64,000 nt of DNA from Neorhizobium huautlense (GCF_030811685.1 NZ_JAUSRF010000005.1:310001-374000); one strand, 5' to 3'; shown: positions 35,820 through 45,052, counted from the first letter of the stretch. Translations and numbers: made by a program. Notes: generated by a model not told the origin, from the letters alone.

Positions 35820-37613
35820 TCAGTGTGCGGTTTTGTTGAGCGTCTGGCGGGCGATCAGGTCGGCGTCGCATTTCGGGCAGAACTCGTGTTCGCCTGCGAG
35901 ATAACCGTGTTTGGGGCAGATCGAGAATGTCGGGGTGACGGTGATATAGGGGAGGCGGAAGTTTTCGAGTGACCGGCGCACCAGCTTGCGGCAGGCGTCG
36001 GCCGAGGACAGTTTCGTGCCCATATAGAGATGCAGCACGGTGCCGCCGGTATATTTGCGCTGCAGATCGTCCTGTCGCGTCAGCGCTTCGAAGGCATCCG
36101 AGGTGAAGCCGGCGGGAAGCTGGCTGGAATTGGTGTAATAGGGCGCATCCGCCGTGCCCGCCTGCAGGATGTCGTCGTAGCGTTTGGCATCCTCGCGGGC
36201 AAAACGATAGGTCGTGCCCTCCGCCGGTGTGGCTTCGAGATTGTAGAGGTGGCAGGTTTCTTCCTGAAATTGGACAATGCGCGCCCGGATATGATCGAGC
36301 AGCCGCAGGGCAAAGGCATGGCCCCATTCGCTGGTAATGTCATGCGCATCCGAGGTGAAATTGCGGATCATCTCGTTGATGCCGTTGACCCCGAGCGTGG
36401 AAAAATGGTTGTCGAGCGTGCCGAGATAACGCTTCGTATAGGGCAGGAGACCGTCGTCGATCAGTTTCTGCACGACAATGCGCTTGATCTCGAGGCTGTC
36501 GCGGCCGAGATCGAGAAGCCGGTCGAGCCGGTTCAGCAGCGCCGGCTCATCACCCTTGAAGAGATAACCGAGCCGGGCGCAGTTGATGGTGACCACACCG
36601 AGCGAGCCGGTCTGTTCGGCGCTGCCGAAAAGCCCGTTGCCGCGCTTCAGCAATTCGCTGAGATCGAGTTGCAGACGGCAGCACATGGAGCGCACCATGT
36701 TGGGCTGCAGTTCGGAATTGAGAAAGTTCTGGAAATAGGGAAGGCCGTATTTCGCCGTCAGTGCAAACAGGCGCTCGGCATTCTCGCTTTCCCATGGGAA
36801 ATCCGGCGTGATGTTGTAGGTCGGGATCGGGAAGGTGAAAACCCGCCCCTTGCCGTCACCGGCCGCCATCACTTCCATATAGGCGCGGTTGATCATGTCC
36901 ATTTCCACCTGCAAGTCGCCATAGGTGAAATCCATCGCCTTGTCGGCGATGACGGGCACCTGATCACGCAGGTCATCCGGGCAGACCCAGTCGAACGTCA
37001 GGTTGGTGAATGGCGTCTGCGTGCCCCAGCGGGAGGGAACGTTGAGATTGTAGATAAGCTCCTGCATGCATTGCAGCACCTGCGGATAGGTAAGCCGGTC
37101 CGCGCGCACATAGGGCGCCATATAGGTATCGAAGGAACTGAAGGCCTGCGCGCCGGCCCATTCATTCTGCAGAGTGCCGAGGAAATTGACGATCTGGCCG
37201 ATCGCGCTCGACATATGCCGCGGCGGACCCGCCTCCACCTTGCCGGCAACGCCGTTCAAGCCTTCGGACAACAGCATGCGCAGCGACCAGCCGGCGCAAT
37301 ATCCGGCCAGCATGTCGAGATCGTGGATATGAAAATCACCATCGCGATGCGTCTGCCCGACCGCATCCGGATAGACATGCGACAGCCAGTAATTGGCGAC
37401 GACCTTACCCGACACATTGAGAATCAGGCCGCCCAGAGAATAACCCTGATTGGCATTGGCGTTCACGCGCCAGTCGGCCCGCCCGAGATATTCGTCGATT
37501 GTCGAAATCGGATCGATGGAAATGCCGGGGGTATCTTCGGTCCGCGCGGGTCTGTAGTCCAGCGGCGCGGCAACCCGCGTTAAACGATCGTCATTGTTGT
37601 TTTCCGGCTCCAC
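35820..37613 (-). CDS. nrdD: anaerobic ribonucleoside-triphosphate reductase large chain lacking glycyl-radical end
   Basis: The 597-residue chain starts at GTG 37613 (AGAGGG upstream). It has the class III core: DGDFHIHDLDMLAGYCAGW near residue 92, TPFTNLTFDW, the active-site cysteine region VRSMCCRLQLD near residue 308, and GVNGINEMIRNF. It ends with a zinc-type motif in which the second ligand is His (CPKHGYLAGEHEFCPKC) followed by 15 residues. Two parts are missing compared with the common form: there is no N-terminal ATP-cone domain, and the glycyl-radical tail is absent, being supplied by the next ORF. It makes dNTPs without oxygen. Confidence 0.9.
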   Translation of the reverse strand: MEPENNNDDRLTRVAAPLDYRPARTEDTPGISIDPISTIDEYLGRADWRVNANANQGYSLGGLILNVSGKVVANYWLSHVYPDAVGQTHRDGDFHIHDLDMLAGYCAGWSLRMLLSEGLNGVAGKVEAGPPRHMSSAIGQIVNFLGTLQNEWAGAQAFSSFDTYMAPYVRADRLTYPQVLQCMQELIYNLNVPSRWGTQTPFTNLTFDWVCPDDLRDQVPVIADKAMDFTYGDLQVEMDMINRAYMEVMAAGDGKGRVFTFPIPTYNITPDFPWESENAERLFALTAKYGLPYFQNFLNSELQPNMVRSMCCRLQLDLSELLKRGNGLFGSAEQTGSLGVVTINCARLGYLFKGDEPALLNRLDRLLDLGRDSLEIKRIVVQKLIDDGLLPYTKRYLGTLDNHFSTLGVNGINEMIRNFTSDAHDITSEWGHAFALRLLDHIRARIVQFQEETCHLYNLEATPAEGTTYRFAREDAKRYDDILQAGTADAPYYTNSSQLPAGFTSDAFEALTRQDDLQRKYTGGTVLHLYMGTKLSSADACRKLVRRSLENFRLPYITVTPTFSICPKHGYLAGEHEFCPKCDADLIARQTLNKTAH

Positions 37614-37629
37614 CGCTCGCCCTCTCGTG

Positions 37630-37645
37630 AATCAACATATAGTGT
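37630..37645 (-). promoter_or_regulatory. NrdR-box-like site upstream of nrdD
   Basis: On the minus strand the 16 bases read ACACTATATGTTGATT, which fits the known NrdR box consensus (ACACWATATATWGTGT) at 13 of 16 positions. It lies 17-32 bases before the nrdD start codon. NrdR represses ribonucleotide reductase operons when dATP is plentiful. Only one clear box is visible; most NrdR promoters have two. Confidence 0.5.
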
Positions 37646-37685
37646 ATGAATTCACCCAAAAGCGCGATTTATGGTGGTTTCGTCT

Positions 37686-37699
37686 TTGAGGCAGATCAA
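37686..37699 (-). promoter_or_regulatory. FNR/FixK-type (anaerobox) site upstream of nrdD
   Basis: TTGAG-GCAG-ATCAA matches the FNR/FixK consensus TTGAT-N4-ATCAA at 9 of 10 fixed positions. Its centre is about 80 bases upstream of the nrdD start, compatible with an activator site near -41 of the promoter. Oxygen control of an anaerobic reductase is expected, which raises confidence. Confidence 0.6.
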
Positions 37700-37918
37700 A
37701 CCGCGCAGGGCGCAATCGTCGCACCCATGGACGGGTGAGGGCGGCAGGACGTCATCAAAAAACACCGCACACGTTTTGCTGCCCGCTAAGAGCTGCAGCC
37801 CCTGGAATGAAGAGAATGGATGGTGACGTGTGATGATTATCGGCGGTGATGTCGACCGCCTTGAACACTCCAATGCACCAGATGCGCCTCTCGGTTAAGC
37901 GGGGTGCAGAGTGTGATG
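37700..37918. other. intergenic region between nrdD and the cold-shock gene
   Basis: No gene is supported here. A minus-strand open frame from a TTG at 37873 to 37652 ends with a cysteine cluster CDDCALRGLIC resembling the FNR-type iron-sulphur motif, but it has no good start or ribosome site and runs through the promoter elements of nrdD. The rest shows nothing recognisable. Confidence 0.4.
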
Positions 37919-37953
37919 TTTCAGGGCTCCACAATCCTTGTGGAGCCCTGAAA
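37919..37953 (-). terminator. terminator hairpin of the cold-shock gene
   Basis: TTTCAGGGCTCCACAA and TTGTGGAGCCCTGAAA form a perfect 16-bp inverted repeat with a 3-base loop just after the csp stop codon. It is symmetrical and could work on both strands. Confidence 0.75.
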
Positions 37954-37960
37954 TAGACGA

Positions 37961-38164
37961 TCAGAGAACGGTTACGTTCTCAGCCTTCGACTTGCCGGTC
38001 TTGCGATCCTGGCCAACGTCGTAGCTGACCTTCTGGCCATCCTGCAGCGCGCCGCCGAAGCCGACAGCGGAAATGTGGACGAAAACGTCCGGGCCACCGT
38101 TGTCCGGAGTGATGAAGCCGAAGCCCTTGTCCTGAGCGAAGAATTTAACCGTACCTGTTGCCAT
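37961..38164 (-). CDS. cold-shock-domain protein, CspA family
   Basis: The 67-residue protein is one cold-shock domain, with RNP1 KGFGFITP (residues 13-20) and RNP2 VFVHISAV (27-34). It binds single-stranded RNA and acts as an RNA chaperone. The AAGSKAENV-type end (SKAENVTVL) is usual for the alphaproteobacterial group. It has its own terminator and a 146-base upstream gap that may hold a regulatory 5' leader. Confidence 0.93.
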   Translation of the reverse strand: MATGTVKFFAQDKGFGFITPDNGGPDVFVHISAVGFGGALQDGQKVSYDVGQDRKTGKSKAENVTVL

Positions 38165-38310
38165 AATGTCCTCGTTGAATGAATACGACTCCGCCGTGAT
38201 AGCGTCCTACACCGATACTCACAAGTATCTTTGACCATGTCTGCATGTTCGCAGGCGAAAACTGGCCACAAAAAGCTACTCGCTGGAGCTTTCGCGATGA
38301 AACGGGCGCA

Positions 38311-39231
38311 TCAGGTGGCCGGAGGAAACAGGCCTGCTGCTTCCGCGCGCCTTGATATCGACCGGATGATCTCCTGGATTTTCGGCTTAGTGCGTCCGTC
38401 GGGCAGAACGTAGAACCCCATCACCGCTTGGCGCCGCGGGCTCGGCGGATCGATCTTCACCTCTCGCAGGCCCTGCTTGATGAAATAGTCCCGCAGCACG
38501 TCGCTATGTATCAGCACGGCATCGGTGTTGAGCGCGAAGCTGATGCAGGCATCCATGGAATTGCAGGCAAAGGCATGACCGATGCCATCGAGATTTTGCG
38601 CTCCGGCGCCCGACGTCAGGCGTTTTTGCCGGGCATCCGTCGGATTGGCCATCGTTGTCGGAAAGACCCGCACCTCGTCGATCGAATGGGCGCGTTCGAG
38701 CAGCGGATGCCCCTCTCGAACGAAATAGCCGTCGGTTGCCAGTCCCAGCGGAATGAAATCCACGGCAAGCCCTGGCTTGAGATGGTCGATCCGGTGCCCC
38801 ATGAAAAGGGCAATGTCACCAGCGATCAGCTGGTCCATGCAGCGCATCATGTTGCCGATGCTGACATTGATAGGTGCTGCCGGATGCGCCTTGAAATGCT
38901 CGATCACAAAGTCCTTGAGCAGCAGGATCCAGGTCGAATAACCGGTGCCGATGCTGATGCCTTCTTCGAGCTCGGCCTTCTGCCGGGCAATCGTGGCCAG
39001 TGCGTTGGAATGCAGCCGGCTCATGAACAGCGCGCTGTTGTAAAGCGTCTCGCCATAGGGTGTCAGCTGAACCCCGCGGACCGACCGGATGAACAGATCG
39101 ACCCCCAGCGATTGTTCCAGCCGTTTGATGTTGTAGCTCAGCGCAGGCTGCGAAATATGCAGTATTTCGGCTGCCGCCATGAACGATCCCGCGTCTGCCA
39201 CAGCCGCGAACTGTTCCAGTGCCTTGTCCAT
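38311..39231 (-). CDS. LysR-family transcriptional regulator
   Basis: The 306-residue protein has the N-terminal helix-turn-helix (FAAVADAGSFMAAAEILHISQPALSYNIKRLEQSLG, residues about 6-42) and a LysR effector domain. It is divergent from the sugar ABC transporter operon starting at 39407, with a palindrome at 39248-39264 just beyond its start, so it is the likely regulator of that transporter, the oxidoreductase and uxaC. Confidence 0.9.
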   Translation of the reverse strand: MDKALEQFAAVADAGSFMAAAEILHISQPALSYNIKRLEQSLGVDLFIRSVRGVQLTPYGETLYNSALFMSRLHSNALATIARQKAELEEGISIGTGYSTWILLLKDFVIEHFKAHPAAPINVSIGNMMRCMDQLIAGDIALFMGHRIDHLKPGLAVDFIPLGLATDGYFVREGHPLLERAHSIDEVRVFPTTMANPTDARQKRLTSGAGAQNLDGIGHAFACNSMDACISFALNTDAVLIHSDVLRDYFIKQGLREVKIDPPSPRRQAVMGFYVLPDGRTKPKIQEIIRSISRRAEAAGLFPPAT

Positions 39232-39247
39232 TCAGGTCCTCCCAAAC

Positions 39248-39264
39248 CATAAAGGATCTTTATG
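39248..39264. promoter_or_regulatory. palindrome in LysR/transporter promoter, candidate LysR site
   Basis: CATAAAG-GAT-CTTTATG is a perfect 7-3-7 palindrome and contains a T-N11-A core of the LysR type. It is 17 bases from the LysR start codon and about 145 bases from the divergent transporter operon start. Confidence 0.5.
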
Positions 39265-39406
39265 ATTGGGCTGAAATTTTATATTTGTCCATATGTCTCG
39301 TGATGGCTAGTCTTTCCCGTGCAAGCGCACTCGAGGAGGAGTCGGGCTGGCATAAACCGGCTCGTTTGCAAGGCGAACGGGGCTGATATCGTCTCGGGAG
39401 GATGAC

Positions 39407-40699
39407 ATGAATAAGATCCAGATTGGTCGGCGTCGGTTCCTCGGCGCCGGTTTGGCGGCCGCGAGCCTGCCATTGTTTTCCAGTGGCCGCGCTGCTGCTC
39501 AGGATGCCGCCAATGTGCGCATGATCTGGTGGGGTGGCGATGAACGGGCGCGGCGCACCAATGCTGCCATCGAGCTGTTCAAAAAGGCCAACCCGCAGAC
39601 CGCGATCCAGGCCGAATTCATGGGCTGGGATGATTACTGGGCGCGCCTCGCCACGCAGGTTGCCGGTGGCAATGCGCCGGATTTCATCCAGATGGATTAT
39701 CGTTACATGTTCGAATACGCCCGTCGTGGCGCGATCCGGCCGCTGGACGAATATCTCGGCAATCAGCTGAAGCTCGAGGATTTCGGCAAGGTCAATCTCG
39801 ACAGCTGCTCCGTCGATGGCAAGCTTTACGGCGGCAATGTCGGCGTCAACGCTTTCGCGCTGGTTTTCGACGCCAAGGCATGGGGTGAAGCGGGCGCTAC
39901 GCCGCCGGATCTGAAGACCACTTGGGAAGGTTTCGCCGAAAAATGCGCGGCCTTCGGCAAGGGCAACAAGAACAAGCGCCTCAGCGCCACGGCGGATGGC
40001 AGCGGTCAGGAAACGCTGTTCGAAATCTGGCTGCGCACGCAGGGCAAAGCGCTCTATAACCCCGACGGCACGCTCGCCTATGACGCTGCCGATGCCGGCC
40101 GCTGGTTCACCTATTGGGCAGAGATGCGCAGCGCCGGCAGTTGCGTCGCCGCAGACGTGCAGGCGCTCTATAAGCAGTCGCCGGAGACCTCGCCGATCGT
40201 CAATGGCCGCTCGGCCACCGATTTCGTGCATTCCAACCAGTTCGAAGGCTGCCAGAAGCTTGTGCCCTTCGAACTGACAGCCACCGGTAGCCCTGTTCAG
40301 GACGGCGGAAAGCCCGGCCAGTATCTGAAGCCATCGCAGTTGTTTGCGATTTCCTCAAGCTCCAAGAACGCTGAGGCAACGGCAAAACTGATCAACTTCC
40401 TGATTGCCGAACCGGAAGGTGCCAAGATCCTCGGTCTCGACCGCGGCGTTCCGGCGTCTCCCGCCATTCGTGATGCGATCATGGCGGATCTCAACCCGAA
40501 TGCTCGCAAGGTTGTCGAACTCGTGTCGGCGATCACGCCCCTGGTTGGCCCCCTGCCGCCGGCACCGCCGCGCGGTGCGGGTGAAATCAACGACGTGCTC
40601 ATCCGTATCAGTCAGGAAGCCTCGTTCGACGCCGTGACGCCCGAACAGGCCGGCGCCAATCTGGTCGATGAAGCATCCGCCATCCTGAAGCGTGGCTGA
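39407..40699 (+). CDS. ABC transporter sugar-binding protein, family 1, Tat-exported
   Basis: The 430-residue protein has a twin-arginine signal (GRRRFLGAGLAAASLPLF, residues about 7-25) and a mature part typical of UgpB/MalE-type carbohydrate-binding proteins (VRMIWWGGDERARRT, FMGWDDYWARLATQVAGGNAPDFIQMD). It heads an operon with two permeases, an ATPase, an oxidoreductase and uronate isomerase, so a uronate or uronate-containing oligosaccharide is the likely ligand (inference). Confidence 0.88.
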   Translation: MNKIQIGRRRFLGAGLAAASLPLFSSGRAAAQDAANVRMIWWGGDERARRTNAAIELFKKANPQTAIQAEFMGWDDYWARLATQVAGGNAPDFIQMDYRYMFEYARRGAIRPLDEYLGNQLKLEDFGKVNLDSCSVDGKLYGGNVGVNAFALVFDAKAWGEAGATPPDLKTTWEGFAEKCAAFGKGNKNKRLSATADGSGQETLFEIWLRTQGKALYNPDGTLAYDAADAGRWFTYWAEMRSAGSCVAADVQALYKQSPETSPIVNGRSATDFVHSNQFEGCQKLVPFELTATGSPVQDGGKPGQYLKPSQLFAISSSSKNAEATAKLINFLIAEPEGAKILGLDRGVPASPAIRDAIMADLNPNARKVVELVSAITPLVGPLPPAPPRGAGEINDVLIRISQEASFDAVTPEQAGANLVDEASAILKRG

Positions 40700-41640
40700 T
40701 GATGGCTGTTGCTCATACACATGAAACGCAGAGCTTGAGGCGACCGGAAGGCCGCTTCATGACGGCGATCCGGCGCAACGGTGCGGGGTATCTGTTTCTC
40801 TCGCCCTGGCTGATCGGTTTCTTCTGCCTGACGCTGGGGCCGGCGCTCGCATCGCTCTATCTGTCCTTCACACGGTTCGACCTGCTGAATGCACCGGAAT
40901 TTATCGGCGCCCAGAACTATGTGCGCATGGTGACCGCCGATCCGAAATTCGCGGCCTCGATGAAGGTGACGCTGATCTATGTCGTCTTCTCCGTGCCGCT
41001 GAAGCTGGCTTTTGCGCTGGCCGTGGCCATGGTGCTGAACCGCGGCATGCGTGGCCTGCCGGTCTACCGGGCGATCTTCTATCTGCCTTCGCTGCTCGGC
41101 ACGTCGGTTGCTATAGCCGTCCTGTGGCGCCAGCTTTTTGCCGCCGATGGCATGGTCAACGGCATTCTGGCGCAGTTCGGCATCATCGGCCCGAGCTGGA
41201 TCTCCAACCCGAATTACTCGATCTATACGCTGGTCGTCCTGTCCGTCTGGCAGTTCGGTTCGCCGATGATCATCTTTCTGGCTGGCCTGCGGCAGATCCC
41301 TACCGACATGTACGAGGCTGCAAGTCTCGACGGCGCATCGCCCGCACGGCAGTTCTGGCGCATTACGCTGCCACTTCTGTCGCCGGTGATCTTCTTCAAT
41401 CTGGTGATCCAGGTGATCGAGGCCTTCAAGGCCTTCACGCCGGCCTTCGTCATCTCCGGCGGCTCGGGCGGACCGATCAATTCGACGCTGTTTTATACGC
41501 TTTATCTCTATCAGGAAGGTTTCAGCTATTTCCGCATGGGCTACGCCTCGGCGCTGGCCTGGGTGCTGGTGGCGATCATCGCCGTGTTCACTGCCTTTTC
41601 CTTCCTGACGACAAAATACTGGGTGCATTACGATGACTGA
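40699..41640 (+). CDS. ABC transporter permease, UgpA/MalF type
   Basis: The 313-residue permease has a first membrane segment GYLFLSPWLIGFFCLTLGPA near residue 32, the usual sugar-permease start, and the EAA loop MYEAASLDGASPARQFWRITLP near residue 205. Its start overlaps the previous stop (TGATG). It forms the channel with the next permease. Confidence 0.9.
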   Translation: MMAVAHTHETQSLRRPEGRFMTAIRRNGAGYLFLSPWLIGFFCLTLGPALASLYLSFTRFDLLNAPEFIGAQNYVRMVTADPKFAASMKVTLIYVVFSVPLKLAFALAVAMVLNRGMRGLPVYRAIFYLPSLLGTSVAIAVLWRQLFAADGMVNGILAQFGIIGPSWISNPNYSIYTLVVLSVWQFGSPMIIFLAGLRQIPTDMYEAASLDGASPARQFWRITLPLLSPVIFFNLVIQVIEAFKAFTPAFVISGGSGGPINSTLFYTLYLYQEGFSYFRMGYASALAWVLVAIIAVFTAFSFLTTKYWVHYDD

Positions 41641-42508
41641 TGCTGTGCAGCAAATGCCGGGGCACGGCTCCAGCCATCCGCGACTGACGGGCACCGTTCG
41701 ACACGTCGTCCTGATCGCGATTTGCTTCGTGATGATCTATCCCATCCTGTGGATGTTGTCCGGTTCGCTACGTCCGGCCTCGGAACTGTTCGGCGGTGAT
41801 GCGGGTCTCATACCCTCGCAGGTCACGGTCGAGGCCTATTCCAACGGCTGGTTCGGGCTGCAGATCAACTTTGGCCAGTTTTTCCTGAACTCGCTGATCA
41901 TTGCCGTGCTGGCGACGATCGGCAACGTGCTCGCCGCGTCGCTTGTCGCCTATGCCTTTGCACGGCTTGAGTTCTGGGGGCGCGGTTTCTGGTTCGCGTT
42001 GATGCTCGGCACGTTGATGCTGCCCTATCACGTCACTCTCATCCCGCAATATGTGCTGTTTCGCAGTCTCGACTGGGTCAACACGTGGTGGCCTCTGATC
42101 CTGCCGAAATACTTTGCCGTGGATGCCTTCTTTATCTTCCTGATGGTGCAGTTTTTCCGGGGCATCCCGAAGGAACTGGATGAGGCGGCACGCATGGACG
42201 GCTGCAGCGCATGGCGCATCTACTGGAAAATCATCCTGCCGCTTTCCATGCCGGTTCTGGCAACGGCTGCGATCTTCTCGTTCATCTGGACCTGGGAGGA
42301 TTTCTTCGGGCCGCTGATCTATATCAGCGAGATGCGCAACTACACGGTCCAGCTCGGCCTGCGCTCGTTCATCGACTCCAGCGGCACGTCCAGCTGGAAC
42401 GAGCTGTTTGCCATGTCGGTCCTGTCGCTGGTGCCGATCTTCCTGATCTTCCTGTTTTTCCAGCGTCTGCTGATCGAAGGCATCGCCACGACCGGCATGA
42501 AACGCTGA
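41633..42508 (+). CDS. ABC transporter permease, UgpE/MalG type
   Basis: The 291-residue permease overlaps the previous gene by 8 bases. It has a first membrane segment near residue 25 (HVVLIAICFVMIYPILWMLS), FARLEFWGRGFWFALMLGTLMLP, and the EAA loop DEAARMDGCSAWRIYWKIILP near 183. It is the second channel subunit of the sugar importer. Confidence 0.9.
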   Translation: MTDAVQQMPGHGSSHPRLTGTVRHVVLIAICFVMIYPILWMLSGSLRPASELFGGDAGLIPSQVTVEAYSNGWFGLQINFGQFFLNSLIIAVLATIGNVLAASLVAYAFARLEFWGRGFWFALMLGTLMLPYHVTLIPQYVLFRSLDWVNTWWPLILPKYFAVDAFFIFLMVQFFRGIPKELDEAARMDGCSAWRIYWKIILPLSMPVLATAAIFSFIWTWEDFFGPLIYISEMRNYTVQLGLRSFIDSSGTSSWNELFAMSVLSLVPIFLIFLFFQRLLIEGIATTGMKR

Positions 42509-42553
42509 AACCTTTTTGGTCAGCCCTTTGGCGGCTGAAGTTTGGATACGCGA

Positions 42554-43621
42554 ATGGTAACGACAATCACACTCAACAAGGTCGAAAAACGTTTCGGCGC
42601 ACTGGATGTCATCAGGGGCATCGATCTCGAGATCAAGCCGGGGGCATTCACGGTCTTCGTCGGCCCCTCCGGCTGCGGCAAATCCACGCTTTTGCGTATG
42701 ATCGCCGGGCTGGAAACGATCTCGGGCGGCGATCTTCTGATCGATGGCGACCGCATGAACGATGTGGCGGCTTCGAAGCGCGGCATCGCCATGGTGTTCC
42801 AGTCCTATGCGCTTTATCCGCATATGAGCGTCTACAAGAACCTCGCCTTCGGGCTGGAAACAGCAGGCTACAAACGCGAGGAAATCGATCGGCGCGTGCG
42901 CGAGGCTGCCGCGACCCTGCAGATCACCGATTACCTCCAGCGCAAGCCGAAGGCCCTGTCCGGCGGCCAGCGGCAGCGTGTGGCGATCGGTCGCTCCATC
43001 GTCCGCGACCCAAAGATCTTCCTGTTCGATGAGCCGCTCTCCAATCTCGACGCCGAGCTTCGCGTGCAGATGCGTGTCGAAATCACCAAGCTGCACGAGC
43101 GGCTCGGCAACACGATGATCTATGTCACCCATGATCAGGTCGAGGCGATGACCATGGCGGACCAGATCGTCGTGCTGAAGGCCGGCAAGGTCATGCAGGC
43201 GGGTTCGCCGCTGGAACTCTATAATAACCCGGCCAACCAGTTCGTCGCCGGTTTCATCGGCTCACCCAAGATGAACTTTGTCGCGGTCGAGGCGGCAGAC
43301 GGCACGGCCGTCACGCTGAATGGCGTGCGGATCGAAACCGGCCGGCAGCATGCAAGCGGCAAGCTGACGCTTGGCATCCGGCCGGAACATATCGATATCG
43401 GCGATGGTCCGGGGCAGGTTATCGGTGAGGCAAGGGTGGAACTGGTCGAACATCTTGGCGGCAGCACCGTGCTCCATGTTCTGCCACCCTTTCAGGAGGA
43501 AACGATGACGGTCATGCTGTCCGGCCAGCAGCCGTGCCGCTCGGGCGATCGTGTCGCATTGCGGATCGAGCGTAAGAATTGTCACCTGTTCGATACCGAG
43601 GGCCGCGCCTTGCTCCGCTGA
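42554..43621 (+). CDS. ABC transporter ATP-binding protein, UgpC/MalK type
   Basis: The 355-residue ATPase has Walker [10 protein letters not shown], signature [15 protein letters not shown], Walker [12 protein letters not shown] and [13 protein letters not shown], with the long C-terminal regulatory domain of the MalK group from about 240 ([11 protein letters not shown]). The ATG at 42554 is preferred; a TTG at 42542 in the same frame has a poorer context. Confidence 0.9.
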   Translation: MVTTITLNKVEKRFGALDVIRGIDLEIKPGAFTVFVGPSGCGKSTLLRMIAGLETISGGDLLIDGDRMNDVAASKRGIAMVFQSYALYPHMSVYKNLAFGLETAGYKREEIDRRVREAAATLQITDYLQRKPKALSGGQRQRVAIGRSIVRDPKIFLFDEPLSNLDAELRVQMRVEITKLHERLGNTMIYVTHDQVEAMTMADQIVVLKAGKVMQAGSPLELYNNPANQFVAGFIGSPKMNFVAVEAADGTAVTLNGVRIETGRQHASGKLTLGIRPEHIDIGDGPGQVIGEARVELVEHLGGSTVLHVLPPFQEETMTVMLSGQQPCRSGDRVALRIERKNCHLFDTEGRALLR

Positions 43622-43722
43622 GGTGCTGCGCCCTTCTCGTGAACTGATCAGAAACGTGTGGTTCCGCCGGATCGGCATCGTCGATCGGAACGGTTTGGCG
43701 TGAACGGAAGAGGAGATATTCG

Positions 43723-45006
43723 ATGACCAAAAAGAAATACGTCCTTGTCGGGACCGGTGCGCGCGCCCGCATGTTCTACGAGGCCATTGCCCGCGATTAC
43801 CGCGAGCATGGCGAACTGGTGGCGCTGTGCGATACCAACCAGACCCGTATGGATTACACCAACAAGGTGCTGGTCGACGAGTTCGGCCTCAAGCCGTTGC
43901 CGACCTACAAGGCCGAAGATTTTGGCCGCATGCTCGACGAGACCGGCGCCGATGTGGTGATCGTCACCTCGATCGACCGGACGCATCATATCTACATCAT
44001 CGCAGCACTCGAAGCCGGGCGCGACGTCATCACCGAAAAGCCGATGACGACGGATGTCGTCAAATGCCAGCAGATCATCGATACCGCCAAGCGCACCGGC
44101 CGTTCGGTACGGGTGACCTTCAACTACCGTTACGCACCGCACAACGCCGCGGTTCACGACATCATCGCCTCGGGCGGTATCGGCGAGGTGTTTTCCGTGC
44201 ATTTCGAGTGGCTGCTCGATACCAAGCATGGTGCCGATTATTTCCGGCGCTGGCATCGCGACAAGCGCAACAGCGGCGGCCTGATGGTGCACAAGTCCAC
44301 CCACCATTTCGACCTCGTGAATTTCTGGCTGCAGAGCCAGCCGCAGACCGTGTTCGGCATGGGCGACCTGCGTTTCTACGGCCGCGCCAATGCCGAGGAA
44401 CGTGGCCTGTTCACGCCTTATACCCGCACGACCGAAGTTCAGGCTGCCAAGGCCGATCCATTTGCCATCGATCTCACCGAAAGCCCGGTGCAGAAGGCGC
44501 TCTATTGGGATGCCGAGCATGAAGACGGTTACCAGCGCGACCAGAACGTTTTTGGCGACGGCATCAGCATCGAGGATACGATGCAGGTCATGGTGCGCTA
44601 CAGGAACCGCGCGGTCATGACCTATTCGCTCAACACCTACGCGCCATGGGAAGGTTTCAACGTCGCCTTCAACGGCTCGAAGGGCCGTATCGAGCTGATG
44701 GTGCGCGAGACTTCCTACATCAATGCCGGCGGTTCCTCCGAAGAAGAGGGTGCTGCGAAGGGCATCCAGCTCTATCATTTCCCGCTGCATGGCGAGCCAC
44801 GCGTCGTGCCGGTGGTGATGGGCGAGGGCGGTCATGGCGGCGGTGACAATCGCATGCTGGCGGATATCTTTGGCGGTGCGAATTCAGGCGCTGCCTTTGC
44901 TGCGGATTTCCGCGATGGCGCCATGTCGATCCTCACCGGCCTTGCCGCCAACCGCTCTTTCCAGACCGGCCTGCCGGTCGAAGTCGCTGATATGGTTGAC
45001 CTCTGA
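43723..45006 (+). CDS. Gfo/Idh/MocA-family oxidoreductase
   Basis: The 427-residue protein starts with a Rossmann motif (YVLVGTGARARMFYEAI). It has EKPMTTDVVKC near residue 105, RVTFNYRYAPHN, and the catalytic region NSGGLMVHKSTHHFDLVNFW near 185. It is longer than usual for the family (about 340), with an insertion around FTPYTRTTEVQAAKADPF. A GGAAGAGGAGAT site precedes the ATG. Next to uxaC it probably oxidises a sugar or uronate entering by the adjacent transporter; no specific substrate can be read from the sequence. Confidence 0.85.
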   Translation: MTKKKYVLVGTGARARMFYEAIARDYREHGELVALCDTNQTRMDYTNKVLVDEFGLKPLPTYKAEDFGRMLDETGADVVIVTSIDRTHHIYIIAALEAGRDVITEKPMTTDVVKCQQIIDTAKRTGRSVRVTFNYRYAPHNAAVHDIIASGGIGEVFSVHFEWLLDTKHGADYFRRWHRDKRNSGGLMVHKSTHHFDLVNFWLQSQPQTVFGMGDLRFYGRANAEERGLFTPYTRTTEVQAAKADPFAIDLTESPVQKALYWDAEHEDGYQRDQNVFGDGISIEDTMQVMVRYRNRAVMTYSLNTYAPWEGFNVAFNGSKGRIELMVRETSYINAGGSSEEEGAAKGIQLYHFPLHGEPRVVPVVMGEGGHGGGDNRMLADIFGGANSGAAFAADFRDGAMSILTGLAANRSFQTGLPVEVADMVDL

Positions 45007-45052
45007 CCGGTGTTGACGAAACATTCGCCGCAAATCCAGGGAGAGAGTGGCC

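Noticed and set aside
35800..35840. Programmed -1 frameshift fusing NrdD to the glycyl-radical ORF
   Set aside because: The downstream frame is open upstream, so a -1 shift is possible in principle, but the site CAACAAAACC is not a good slippery heptamer and the small ORF has its own strong ribosome site and ATG.
36030..37583. Open frame of about 517 codons antisense to nrdD
   Set aside because: nrdD is certain by motifs and operon structure; the antisense product shows only shadow composition.
37652..37873. Minus-strand ORF with cysteine cluster as a real gene
   Set aside because: Starts at TTG without ribosome site and runs through promoter elements of nrdD; kept only as a possible relic in the findings.
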